The notes beneath the pieces were generated by a model. The model was given only the letters and a program-made list of their open reading frames with translations, was not told the DNA's origin and ran no database searches. A program made the translations under genes and the position numbers. Shown piece by piece: positions 44,602 to 54,500 of a stretch of 64,000 nt of DNA; within the stretch, counting starts at the first letter, position 1; each line of letters opens with the position of its first letter. Where the stretch lies: the NCBI RefSeq assembly GCF_029193885.1, contig NZ_JARFVB010000004.1:186001-250000 (forward strand). The letters run 5' to 3'. This DNA is from Flagellimonas yonaguniensis (lineage in GTDB: Bacteria; Bacteroidota; Bacteroidia; Flavobacteriales; Flavobacteriaceae).

Positions 44602-46812
44602 ATGGGCAAAACTATCATAATCTCAAATCGATTACCCGTTCAATTACAAATTAGCAATGGAACACTTAATGCTATACCAAGTGTTGGAGGTTTGGCCACA
44701 GGGATGAAATCAGTACATAGTGGAGGTGAAAGTCTCTGGATAGGTTGGTCGGGGTTAACGGATGAGGATACCCCGGAAGAACTGGAAGATGATATTGACA
44801 AGGCTTTAAAAGAGCACGGCTGCGCCAAGGTAAATCTCAACGCCGATGAAGTTGATGGTTTTTATTTCGGTTTCAGCAATAGGACTATTTGGCCCTTATT
44901 CCATTATTTTTTGAAGTATTCCGAATTTGAACTGAACTATTGGGACACTTACAAAGCGGTTAACCAAAAATTCGCCGATGCCATCATAGAAAATTCCGAT
45001 GAGGACGATACCATTTGGGTGCATGACTATCAATTGATGCTCGTACCTCAAATGGTGCGTGAAAAGCGCCCGGATACCACAATTGGATTCTTTTTGCATA
45101 TTCCCTTTCCGTCTTTTGAAATTTTCCGGACCCTGCCATGGCGTGAAGAAATTTTGGAAGGATTGCTGGGCTCAGACCTTATTGGCTTCCACACTTATGA
45201 CTACGAAAGGCACTTTTTAAGCTCTGTACGAAGACTGGTAGGACTGGATGTGAGCTTTAACGAGATCTATCTGGACAACAGGGTTATAAAAGTGGATTCC
45301 TTCCCTATGGGAATCGATTATAAAAAGTTTAGGGATGCCGCCGTGCTGCACGATTCCAAGAGCAAAGAAGAACGTAGCGATTTACAGGTCCGTTTGGACA
45401 ACCACAAGGCATCTGCACCCGACACCAAACTCATTCTTTCCATAGACCGATTGGATTACAGCAAGGGAATCGCAAAACGTATCAATGCATTTGAATACTT
45501 CCTTCAGAAGTACCCAGAATACAAAGAAAAAGTACGATTGATCATCTTGGCCGTACCCTCCCGTTCCAACGTGCCCCAATATCAATTACTGAAAAGAGAG
45601 GTGGATGAATTAGTAGGCCGAATCAACGGTGAATTGTCCACGGTGAATTGGACTCCAATTTGGTATTTTTATCGTTCCTTGCCCTTTGAAAGTTTGATTG
45701 ACCTGTACACCTCCAGTGATATTGCATGGCTTACCCCATTGCGTGATGGAATGAACTTGGTGGCCAAGGAATACATTGCTACACGTACCGATAAATCAGG
45801 TGTGCTCATTCTAAGCGAAATGGCAGGCTCTGCCTACGAAATGAACGAGGCGCTATTGATCAACCCCAACAATTTTGAGCAACAAGCGGACACCCTCAAA
45901 AGAGCCTTTAACATGTCCATGGACGAACAGGTATCCCGAAACACTTTTCTACAGAAGAGATTGGAACGCTATAACGTGGAGGTATGGGCCAATGAGTTCA
46001 TGAATGCCTTAAAAGAAAATAGGGACCTTGGCAAAGCCTTTATTTCTGAAAAAATGTCCTCTGAAATATTATTGTCCATCGAACAAGAATATGTAAAATC
46101 CAAAAAACGATTGTTGTTCTTGGACTATGATGGAACTTTGGCCGGATTTCATAAGGACCCACAACAAGCCTCTCCCGATGAAGAGCTTTATGAACTCTTG
46201 GACGAACTGAACCAGCAAGATGACACTACTGTATTTTTAATAAGCGGAAGGGACAAACAAACATTTAGTCGATGGTTTCTTCCCAAAAAATACAATATGA
46301 TCGTGGAACACGGCGTATGGATTTCCCGAAACGGGGAAGAATTTAAATTATTGGAACAGGTAAAAGGGGAATGGATGAGCAAAATTCGACCTGTGCTGGA
46401 ATCCTTTGTGGATAGAACCCCTGGATCATTCATTGAAGAAAAAAACTATTCCCTAGCATGGCATTACCGAAACACCGATCCTGATTTTGGAGAGAAAAGG
46501 GCAACGGAGCTCAATACCGTATTGCGCAGTTTGATCGGTAATGACGATATTAGTGTGTTGAACGGCAACAAAGTGATGGAAATAAAAAGCAGTAACGTGA
46601 ACAAAGGAAGGGCTGCCACTCGTATGTTAAGCGATGATGATTACGACTTTGTTTTTGCCATCGGCGATGACTGGACAGACGAATTTATGTTCCAAGAACT
46701 TCCAGACTCGGCAATTACCGTTAAAGTTGGACTCAAAAAAACACAAGCCAAATACCACGTGGAAAACACTGCAAGGGTTAGGCAACTATTAAAACGTTTT
46801 ACAAAACCATGA
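44602..46812 (+). CDS. Fused trehalose-6-phosphate synthase/phosphatase (OtsA-OtsB)
   Basis: A 736-residue two-domain enzyme. Residues 1-470 are a GT20 synthase: IISNRLPVQL, then VWVHDYQLMLVPQMVR-like IWVHDYQLMLVPQMV near 138, and LSIDRLDYSKGIAKRI near 275. Residues 500-735 are a HAD phosphatase: LLFLDYDGTLAGFH near 505 (nucleophile Asp of DYDGT), FLISGRD, and the metal motif AIGDDWTDEFMF. It makes trehalose from UDP-glucose and glucose 6-phosphate in one polypeptide, probably for osmotic or desiccation protection. Its stop overlaps the next start (ATGA). Confidence 0.94.
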   Translation: MGKTIIISNRLPVQLQISNGTLNAIPSVGGLATGMKSVHSGGESLWIGWSGLTDEDTPEELEDDIDKALKEHGCAKVNLNADEVDGFYFGFSNRTIWPLFHYFLKYSEFELNYWDTYKAVNQKFADAIIENSDEDDTIWVHDYQLMLVPQMVREKRPDTTIGFFLHIPFPSFEIFRTLPWREEILEGLLGSDLIGFHTYDYERHFLSSVRRLVGLDVSFNEIYLDNRVIKVDSFPMGIDYKKFRDAAVLHDSKSKEERSDLQVRLDNHKASAPDTKLILSIDRLDYSKGIAKRINAFEYFLQKYPEYKEKVRLIILAVPSRSNVPQYQLLKREVDELVGRINGELSTVNWTPIWYFYRSLPFESLIDLYTSSDIAWLTPLRDGMNLVAKEYIATRTDKSGVLILSEMAGSAYEMNEALLINPNNFEQQADTLKRAFNMSMDEQVSRNTFLQKRLERYNVEVWANEFMNALKENRDLGKAFISEKMSSEILLSIEQEYVKSKKRLLFLDYDGTLAGFHKDPQQASPDEELYELLDELNQQDDTTVFLISGRDKQTFSRWFLPKKYNMIVEHGVWISRNGEEFKLLEQVKGEWMSKIRPVLESFVDRTPGSFIEEKNYSLAWHYRNTDPDFGEKRATELNTVLRSLIGNDDISVLNGNKVMEIKSSNVNKGRAATRMLSDDDYDFVFAIGDDWTDEFMFQELPDSAITVKVGLKKTQAKYHVENTARVRQLLKRFTKP

Positions 46813-48329
46813 TTCGAGGGTTTTTCTTTATTTGTTTTTTGTTGGCATGCAGCCAAGGATGGGCCCAAACCGAAACAGAGGTCTATCTTTTTGATTTGGA
46901 ACTGAATGATGGAAAACCTGTTTTGAGCAACCCAAAAAACATTTCCAACAATCCGGGGTACGACAACCAACCTTCTTTTTGGGATGATGACAGTGTTTTG
47001 TTTGCTTCTACCAGAGAAGACCAAACAGACATTCTTCGGTTCAATGTGAATGAAGGAAGCACCTCGTCCTGGCTGACCTATACCACGGCGGGAAGTGAAT
47101 ACTCCCCTTTGCGCATTCCAGAAAAAAATGCGGTTTCCGCTATTCGCTTGGATGTGGATGGGTTGCAACGATTGTACCGATATGATCCTTCTGGTGAATC
47201 CACCATGCTTTCCGATTTGAAAATTGGATATCATGTTTGGGTCAATGCTGCTACATTGGTTGCTACCGTTTTGGTTGAAAACCGAATGGACCTTGTACTT
47301 ATTGATCTAGAGAATGGAACATCCACCAAAATCCAACAAAATGTAGGCAGGTCCTTGCATAAAATACCAGGAACCGATTTGGTCAGTTACATTTCAAAAA
47401 ACAATGAGAATTGGGAAATACAATCCATTGACCTTGAATCTGGGGCCATTAATCATGAAGCTCCCACCTATCAAAACCAAGAAGACATTTGCTGGTTGGA
47501 TAAAAACACCATCATTACGGGCCATCAAAAATCATTATTGACCTTTGATGCTCAAAATGGAGGAGATTGGAAACAGCTTGTGACCTTTAATCAAGATGAA
47601 ATTAACAATATTTCAAGAATCGCTATAAATTCAAGTAGAACGCGATTGGCCTTTGTGGCGGAAGAGTCACCGGTCAAAATCATTCAAAAACAAGTAGAAG
47701 CCTTTAACCAAAGAGACCTGGATGCTTTTATATCCTGTTTTACGGAAGATGTACAGGTACAACGGTTTCCCAACAATGCCATGTACAAAGGGAATACCAA
47801 ATTGTCGGAAAATTATAAACGATTCTTCGAAAATGTAAAAACCTCCAGTGTCGAAGTAGTCAACCGCATAGTCCTTGGCAATACTATTGCAGATGAGGAA
47901 ATCACCAAGGTTGATGGACGGGATGCACGACAAGTGGCGATTTACCAAGTTACAAATGGACTTATTTCATCCATGACCTTTGTTTTTCCCGATGGACCAT
48001 TAACCGATGCTGAAAGTATTGTTCAGGAACAGCTTGATGCTTATAATAATCGGGATATTGACGCCTTTGCCGACACCTATGCCAATTCGATTGAAATATT
48101 AGAATTTCCAAATACACCAAGTGTGAAAGGCAAGTCGAGGGTAAAACAGCAATACGGATCGTTTTTTGAAAACACGCCCGACCTTCATGCCGAAATTAAA
48201 AATAGAATTGTCATTGGCAACAAAGTGATTGATCAAGAACAGGTAGTTGCCAATGGGATGGAATTCAAGGCTATTGCCATTTACGAAGTGGAAAACGGGG
48301 AAATTACCAAAGTTACCTTCATCAAATAG
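46809..48329 (+). CDS. Exported TolB-like propeller fused to two SnoaL/NTF2-like domains
   Basis: A 506-residue protein with a signal peptide (cleavage near GWAQ-TE, residue 20). Residues 25-285 look like a TolB/WD40-type propeller (FWDDDSVLFASTREDQTDILRFN). Two tandem copies of a SnoaL-like domain follow: about 290-385 (IIQKQVEAFNQRDLDAFISCFTEDV) and about 400-505 (IVQEQLDAYNNRDIDAFADTYANSI). The two copies share AFN/AYNxRDxDAF and a RIVxGNxxxDEExxxxxGxxxxxIAIYxVxNG pattern, so they arose by internal duplication. Start and stop overlap by 4 nt with otsAB. The function is unknown. Confidence 0.8.
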   Translation: MIRGFFFICFLLACSQGWAQTETEVYLFDLELNDGKPVLSNPKNISNNPGYDNQPSFWDDDSVLFASTREDQTDILRFNVNEGSTSSWLTYTTAGSEYSPLRIPEKNAVSAIRLDVDGLQRLYRYDPSGESTMLSDLKIGYHVWVNAATLVATVLVENRMDLVLIDLENGTSTKIQQNVGRSLHKIPGTDLVSYISKNNENWEIQSIDLESGAINHEAPTYQNQEDICWLDKNTIITGHQKSLLTFDAQNGGDWKQLVTFNQDEINNISRIAINSSRTRLAFVAEESPVKIIQKQVEAFNQRDLDAFISCFTEDVQVQRFPNNAMYKGNTKLSENYKRFFENVKTSSVEVVNRIVLGNTIADEEITKVDGRDARQVAIYQVTNGLISSMTFVFPDGPLTDAESIVQEQLDAYNNRDIDAFADTYANSIEILEFPNTPSVKGKSRVKQQYGSFFENTPDLHAEIKNRIVIGNKVIDQEQVVANGMEFKAIAIYEVENGEITKVTFIK

Positions 48330-48355
48330 CCTTTTGAAAAACCAAACCAACATAC

Positions 48356-49687
48356 ATGAAAAAAACAGTTACACTCCTAATATTAACCGTCACAGCCCTT
48401 GGTTTTGCGCAAACCGATACTCGGCTTTACGATATCATCAATTCAGTTTCCGCAGAACGAATTGAAAGTGATGTGACCACGCTGGTTGATTTTGGGACAA
48501 GACATACCTTGAGCGATACCGTTTCTCAAACCCGAGGAATTGGCGCCGCTAGAAGATGGATTAAGTCGGAATTCGAAAAAATTTCTTCCAATTGTAACGA
48601 TTGCCTAGAGGTTTTCTATCAAAAAAACCTCATTGAGAAAGGCGATAATGCTAGAATCGTGAAGGATGTGGAAATCGTGAATGTGGTTGCCATTCAACGT
48701 GGAACCAAATTTCCTAACCGCTTTATTATCATGAGCGGGGATATTGATTCCCGTGTGAGCGACCCCACCAACTACACATCAGATTCCCCTGGAGCCAACG
48801 ACAATGCCAGTGGAATGGCCGGCACCATTGAAGCCTCAAGAGTATTATCCAAATATAAATTCGAGAGCAGCATTATTTACGTTGGTCTTTCGGGCGAAGA
48901 ACAAGGCCTTTATGGAGGAAAAGGTTTGGCCGCATATGCCAAGGAGCAGGAATGGAATATTGTAGGTATCCTCAACAACGATATGATCGGAAACATCTCT
49001 GGGGTTGATGGTGTAGTGAGCAATAGGGATTTTAGGATTTTCTCTGAACCCGTTCCCCCTACCGAAACAGAACGAGAGCGAAGGGCTAGACGCTTCTATG
49101 GCGGCGAAGTGGATGGGATTTCCCGTCAGTTGGCCCGCTACGTGTATAAAACCACCAAAACTTACATGCCCGAAATGAAGCCCATGATGATTTACCGTTT
49201 GGATAGATTTGGACGTGGTGGACACCACAGACCTTTTAACGATGCTGGATACGCAGGTATTCGTATTATGGAGGCCCACGAGAATTATACACAACAACAC
49301 CAGGACATCCGAACAGAAGATGATATTGCCTACGGCGATGTTTTGGAACACGTAAATTTTGAATACGCAAAAAAACTTACGGCCGTCAATGCCATTAACC
49401 TCGCATCCATCGCTTGGGCGCCACCCGCTCCCGAAACCGTTGAAATAGGAGGTATTGTGGAACCTAGTGTAAAGCTCCGTTGGAGCAAGGTTGAAAATGC
49501 GGTCGGATATAAAATATATTGGAGGGATACCACCTCCCCTACTTGGGACCATTACAAATACGTTGGGGATGTAAGCGAACATACCTTGGAAGGCATTGTA
49601 ATTGATAATTACTTCTTTGGCGTGGCTGCCGTGGGCAAGGACGGGCATGAAAGTCCAGTCGTTTTCCCGAACAAGGTTTTTAGGTAA
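48356..49687 (+). CDS. M28-family peptidase with C-terminal FN3-like domain
   Basis: A 443-residue exported protein (signal peptide cleavage near GFAQ-TD). The M28 zinc site shows Asp149 in PGANDNASG, Glu181/Glu182 in LSGEEQGLYGG and Asp209 in NNDMIGN, with a later His in GGHHRPFND. However, the first motif, normally GHxD, reads SGDIDS at 127-132, so the first ligand His is replaced by Asp. Residues 365-440 form a fibronectin type III-like domain (VKLRWSKVENAVGYKIYW). It may be an aminopeptidase with altered metal coordination or an inactive relative. Confidence 0.85.
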   Translation: MKKTVTLLILTVTALGFAQTDTRLYDIINSVSAERIESDVTTLVDFGTRHTLSDTVSQTRGIGAARRWIKSEFEKISSNCNDCLEVFYQKNLIEKGDNARIVKDVEIVNVVAIQRGTKFPNRFIIMSGDIDSRVSDPTNYTSDSPGANDNASGMAGTIEASRVLSKYKFESSIIYVGLSGEEQGLYGGKGLAAYAKEQEWNIVGILNNDMIGNISGVDGVVSNRDFRIFSEPVPPTETERERRARRFYGGEVDGISRQLARYVYKTTKTYMPEMKPMMIYRLDRFGRGGHHRPFNDAGYAGIRIMEAHENYTQQHQDIRTEDDIAYGDVLEHVNFEYAKKLTAVNAINLASIAWAPPAPETVEIGGIVEPSVKLRWSKVENAVGYKIYWRDTTSPTWDHYKYVGDVSEHTLEGIVIDNYFFGVAAVGKDGHESPVVFPNKVFR

Positions 49688-49700
49688 AGGAATTATCAAT

Positions 49701-49725
49701 GTCATTACTGCGAAAGCGGGAATCC
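49701..49725. repeat. Dispersed repeat, inverted copy of the GATTCC...GAATGAC family
   Basis: GTCATTACTGCGAAAGCGGG followed by AATCC is the reverse complement of the repeat seen at 29711-29735. Confidence 0.65.
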
Positions 49726-49759
49726 ATTATATGTTTTTATGAATTTTGGATTCCGCATG

Positions 49760-49783
49760 ATCCCGATAACTATCGAGAGCGAT
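49760..49783. repeat. Dispersed repeat (ATCCCGATAACTATCGAG type)
   Basis: Related to the near-palindrome at 35763-35783. It lies with another repeat in the 190-bp gap between the two peptidase genes, which holds no gene. Confidence 0.6.
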
Positions 49784-49878
49784 ATGACAAGTTTCGTTCC
49801 TCATAAACCTTACATCAAAATGTTTTTCGTTATGCACCAACATTATAAACTCGATTTTTAATTTTTCAAGCATTAATC

Positions 49879-51489
49879 ATGAAGCAAATCTTTTTTATCG
49901 CTTTCTTTTTGGGATTGAGCATTTCATCCGCACAAGAATTTACAAGACAAGACACTCTAAGAGGCAGCATAACCCCAGAACGCGCATGGTGGGATTTAAA
50001 CCATTACGACCTAACCGTAAAGGTTGAACCCTCCAAAAAGTTCATCTCTGGGTACAATGTGATCAGGTATAAGGTATTGAATGAAGCCAAGACACTTCAA
50101 ATCGACCTACAAAAACCCATGAAAATCGAGTCGGTTGAACAGGATGGCAAAAAGTTGAAGTTCACTTCGGAGGGAAATGCACATTTCATCAAACTGAAGA
50201 AAAAGCAGGTGCCCGGTGAGTTCAACCAACTCAAAATAACCTATTCCGGTTACCCACGGGAAGCAATAAGAGCTCCTTGGGACGGTGGTTTTTCATGGAA
50301 AGAAGACCCTAACGGCAACCCCTTCGTGGCCACTTCCTGCCAAGGACTCGGAGCAAGTGTTTGGTGGCCCAACAAAGATCATATGTATGACGAAGTGGAC
50401 AGTATGCGTATCAGTGCCACGGTTCCAAAAGACCTGATGGATATCTCCAATGGGCGATTGGAGAGCGTGGAAGACAATGGTGATTTTAAAACGTATAATT
50501 GGGTGGTCAAAAACCCTATCAACAATTATGGGGTAAACGTAAATATTGGGAATTACACCCATTTTGGTGAAATCTACCAAGGTGAAAACGGCCCACTTCA
50601 ATTGGATTACTATGTGTTAACGGATAACTTGGAAAAGGCCAAAAAGCAATTCGTCCAAACCCCAATGATGATAAGGGCTTTTGAGCACTGGTTTGGCCCC
50701 TATCCTTTTTATGAGGATGGTTTTAAATTGGTGGAAGTGCCTTATTTGGGGATGGAACACCAAAGTTCCGTGACCTACGGCAATAAGTTTGAAAATGGTT
50801 ACTTGGGCCGTGATCTATCGGGTACAGGTTGGGGACTACGATTCGATTTTATTATTATCCACGAAGCGGGACACGAATGGTTTGCCAATAACATTACCTA
50901 TAAGGATATTGCTGATATGTGGGTGCACGAAGGATTTACAGCTTACTCCGAGAATCTGTACCTCGACTATCATTTTGGTAAAAAAGCATCCGCTGAATAT
51001 GTAATCGGCACGCGTGCTAATATTCAAAACGACCGTCCCATTATCGGCCCTTATGGGGTAAACAAAAGTGGCTCTGGGGATATGTATTACAAAGGAGCCA
51101 ATGTGCTTCACACCCTACGTCAATTGGTAGAGGATGATGAAAAATGGCGTCAAATACTAAGAGGCCTAAATAAAGAATTTTATCATCAAACCGTAACCTC
51201 AGCACAGATTGAAAATTATTTGAGTGAAAAATCGGGTAAGGATTTATCTGCCTTCTTTGATCAATATTTACGAACTACCATGATTCCCACATTGGAGTAT
51301 AAAATTGATGGGGAAACCATTTGTTTTAGGTATGTGGACATTGTGGAAGGTTTTGATATGCCCATCAAAATAGTTGTAGGTGGTTCGGAAAAATGGTTAT
51401 TCCCAAATGCTACATGGAAAACAGAAGAATTGAGTGGAACTGAAGTTGATTTTGACAAAAACTTCTACATCGAGACCAAAAAACTATGA
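49879..51489 (+). CDS. M1-family metallopeptidase
   Basis: A 536-residue exported protein (signal peptide cleavage near SSAQ-EF, residue 19). The N-terminal beta domain is followed by the catalytic motif HEAGHEWFANN near residue 328 and WVHEGFTAYSE 18 residues on, giving the zinc ligands His, His and Glu. The exopeptidase motif GxMEN appears as GMEHQS, so the substrate-binding Asn of typical aminopeptidases is a His. Relatives hydrolyse N-terminal residues of peptides in the periplasm. It is shorter than the four-domain M1 enzymes, lacking a long C-terminal helical domain. Monocistronic. Confidence 0.9.
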   Translation: MKQIFFIAFFLGLSISSAQEFTRQDTLRGSITPERAWWDLNHYDLTVKVEPSKKFISGYNVIRYKVLNEAKTLQIDLQKPMKIESVEQDGKKLKFTSEGNAHFIKLKKKQVPGEFNQLKITYSGYPREAIRAPWDGGFSWKEDPNGNPFVATSCQGLGASVWWPNKDHMYDEVDSMRISATVPKDLMDISNGRLESVEDNGDFKTYNWVVKNPINNYGVNVNIGNYTHFGEIYQGENGPLQLDYYVLTDNLEKAKKQFVQTPMMIRAFEHWFGPYPFYEDGFKLVEVPYLGMEHQSSVTYGNKFENGYLGRDLSGTGWGLRFDFIIIHEAGHEWFANNITYKDIADMWVHEGFTAYSENLYLDYHFGKKASAEYVIGTRANIQNDRPIIGPYGVNKSGSGDMYYKGANVLHTLRQLVEDDEKWRQILRGLNKEFYHQTVTSAQIENYLSEKSGKDLSAFFDQYLRTTMIPTLEYKIDGETICFRYVDIVEGFDMPIKIVVGGSEKWLFPNATWKTEELSGTEVDFDKNFYIETKKL

Positions 51490-51508
51490 TCTCATTATTA
51501 TAAAAACA

Positions 51509-51538
51509 AAAAGGCTCCGCAAATGCGGAGCCTTTTTT
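51509..51538. terminator. Strong bidirectional terminator
   Basis: Twelve-bp arms AAAGGCTCCGCA (51510-51521) and TGCGGAGCCTTT (51524-51535) with T runs on both strands. It separates the M1 peptidase and the convergent large lipoprotein. Confidence 0.9.
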
Positions 51539-51556
51539 ATTTGATCTATAAGTTGT

Positions 51557-54500
51557 TCAATTAAACTGTACCTGTGTCAGGGCAAAAGGGCTTGCTCCCT
51601 CGCCTTCAGCCTTATAGGTAAGATAGAGTTCAGGTTGTACCCCATCGGTTTTCTTGATGGGTATCATAATAGCTCCACCTTGACCGCTAAGTCCATTTGG
51701 ATTCAGTTGTCCTGTTCCGAGGACTTCCCCGTCTGGAGCACCAGCCCTCAACTCCATAGTGTAACCAATACTTGGAGGCTCTTGCCATCCAACAATGGCC
51801 ATCAATCTACTTACACCTGTTAAATCTGTATTTTCAATCTTTAACCATCCTTCGGCAGCGCTCAATAGCTGTAATTGCATTCCACCAAAGGTCATGGCCT
51901 GCATACCCTCGGTCGGAGTACCATCTGGAAAAGACATGCTATTGCTTGCCAATACCTTGGTTTCGGAACCTGTCAATGGTAATGCTTCATCGGTACCTTC
52001 ATCGGTATAACTTGCAGTCAACAAGAATACTTCTCCATTTTCTTTGGCCTCCGGCCTAACGGAACCAGCTAAAGGAAGTGATGGTTCTTTATTATCACCG
52101 CCTGCCAAAGACTGGATATATTGGGTGATTTGTCTAGCCTCCATTTGGGAAACGTTGGGGTGCGCTGGCATAACCACTTCTCCCCAAACACCGGAACCAC
52201 CTGCAATGATTTTTGCCATCAAGTAGTTGGTAGCGCCTCGGTCTCCTTTGTATTTTTCGGAAACTTTGAAGTAGCTAGGCCCTATGGATGTTTCATTTTC
52301 CTTGTGACAGGACTTACAATCCAAGCTTTGGGTCAATGCTTTCCCCATAACAGCACCAGATACTTGTTGGTGCCCCAAGTTCATGTTCACCTCATCCATT
52401 CCTGAACGGTATTCCACGGAAACATAGACATTGTCCTCGTTTACCCCGCCATCCTCGTCGGTAACGGTAACTTTATAATTGATAGGTTGCCCTGGAATAT
52501 AGAAGGATGAATTCGCTTGGTCCATTTCAATACTTACAACTGGCCTCACATTTCCTGCAACAATGATTTGGTCAATGCTTGACGCCTCTTCGCCTGCAGG
52601 GTCCTTAACCGTAACGTTCAACTTGTATGCTCCAGCTGCATCGTAACTATATGTCAAGGTGGGTTCTGTGGTCTCTTGCGTTGTGCCATTACCCAAATCC
52701 CAAACATAACTCATGCTATCTCCTTCCCTGTCGTGGGCTTCAACCGTAGCTGTAACAGAAAGTGGCAAAGAACCTGAATTGTTGTCCACAATGAAGTCAT
52801 CAATCACGGGGGCACGATTACCGCCGTTATATTCAATATAACTCAACCCACTATCTGGATTCGCAGAGAACCAACCACTACCATATTCCAATAGGTACAC
52901 GCGTCCATCAGGGCTCATTTCCATATCGATCAGGTTATGAAGTTCGATATCTGGTGCAAATGGCTCCATTTTGTTGAACGTACCATCTTCAAACAGATGC
53001 ACGGCCATCATCCAGCCCCTCATCCAATCATAAATAATGACTTTTCCGTCGTAGTATGATGGCAATCCACCACCATTTGGATACAAATCCGACCAATAAG
53101 TGGGGCCTGCCATAGCATTTCTACTACCGGAACCGACTTGGGGAAAATCTTGTGTATCACCATAATGATAATACACGTAAGCTGGTTTTGCCGGTGGCAA
53201 TTCCCTTAAACCTGTATTGTTCTTGGAGTCGTTGATTGGTTTTTCCGGGTCGAAAAACCTTCCGGATTCCCCTGTTTCGTAATTGTACTTGTTATAGGCG
53301 AAGTTATTACCAATAAACATCGGCCAACCATAATTACCGGGCTCACGGGCTTGGTTCATCTCATCGTAACCTCTTGGGCCACGGGTCTGCAAACTATCGG
53401 CTCGTGCATCAGGACCAACGTCCCCCCAATACAAGTATCCGCGTTTCATATCCACAGAAATACGGTATGGGTTACGATGCCCCATGGTGTATATCTCTGG
53501 ACGTGTTTTTTCTGTTCCCACTGGGAATAGGTTGCCTTCAGGTATGTCGTAACTTCCATCTTCATTTACGCTGATCCTGAGTATTTTCCCTCTAAGATCA
53601 TTGGTATTGGCGGAGGAACGTCTAGCATCGAAGTTCTCTTTACCTTGCTGGTCGTTCAATGGTGCGTAACCATTGTTCACATATTTGGCCTCGCTATCGT
53701 TAAATGGGGTTGAATTATCCCCAGTTGACAGGTAAAGTAGTCCATCGGGACCAAAAGCAATGGAGCCTCCTGTATGGCAGCAGATTTCACGCTGACTTTC
53801 CAGCTCAAGGATTACCTGCTCGGAATCCATATCAAAATTACCATCCTTGTATTTAAAACGTGATAAACGGTTTACCCAATCATCCCCAGTGGGTGCGTAG
53901 TACAGATAAATCCAATTGTTCTCATCGTAGTTCGGGTCTTTTTGTAGCCCCATCAATCCTTGTTCTGCATTTACACCGGGAGTTTCGAGTGTTTTGTGGT
54001 ATACATCCAAAAAGGCCACTTGATTGATTTCTTTGGTCTCATCAGAATACAACATGACTTCTCCCCTACGCTGTGCGATCAGCACATCATTGTTCGGAAG
54101 CACGGTCATCTCCGTAGGTTCAAAAAACTGTCCTGTGGACAAAACCACCTTGCTGAAACGATCCGTCTCTGGTGGAATTTGAGAACTTGCCTTGGCATAA
54201 TCCAATTCCAGATTTTTACCAATTGCATAATTGATCCCTCCCAATACATGCTTTAAAAACAGTTCTTCGGAATAACTTTCATCGGTATGTCCTGCAGCGG
54301 TGTAAAAAGCACGACCACCATCAAAATCATGGTACCAGGCCATTGGGTGGTAATCTCCATTTTCGCCACCTTCGTAGGTAGACTCATCTACGGTCATTAA
54401 AACATTGATGCCATCGTAGATATTTTTGTAATTGTACAGTTCATCGCTACGGTGCCAAATGGAATCGGTAAAAAATTCGGTCGCGGGATGATTTTTATCT

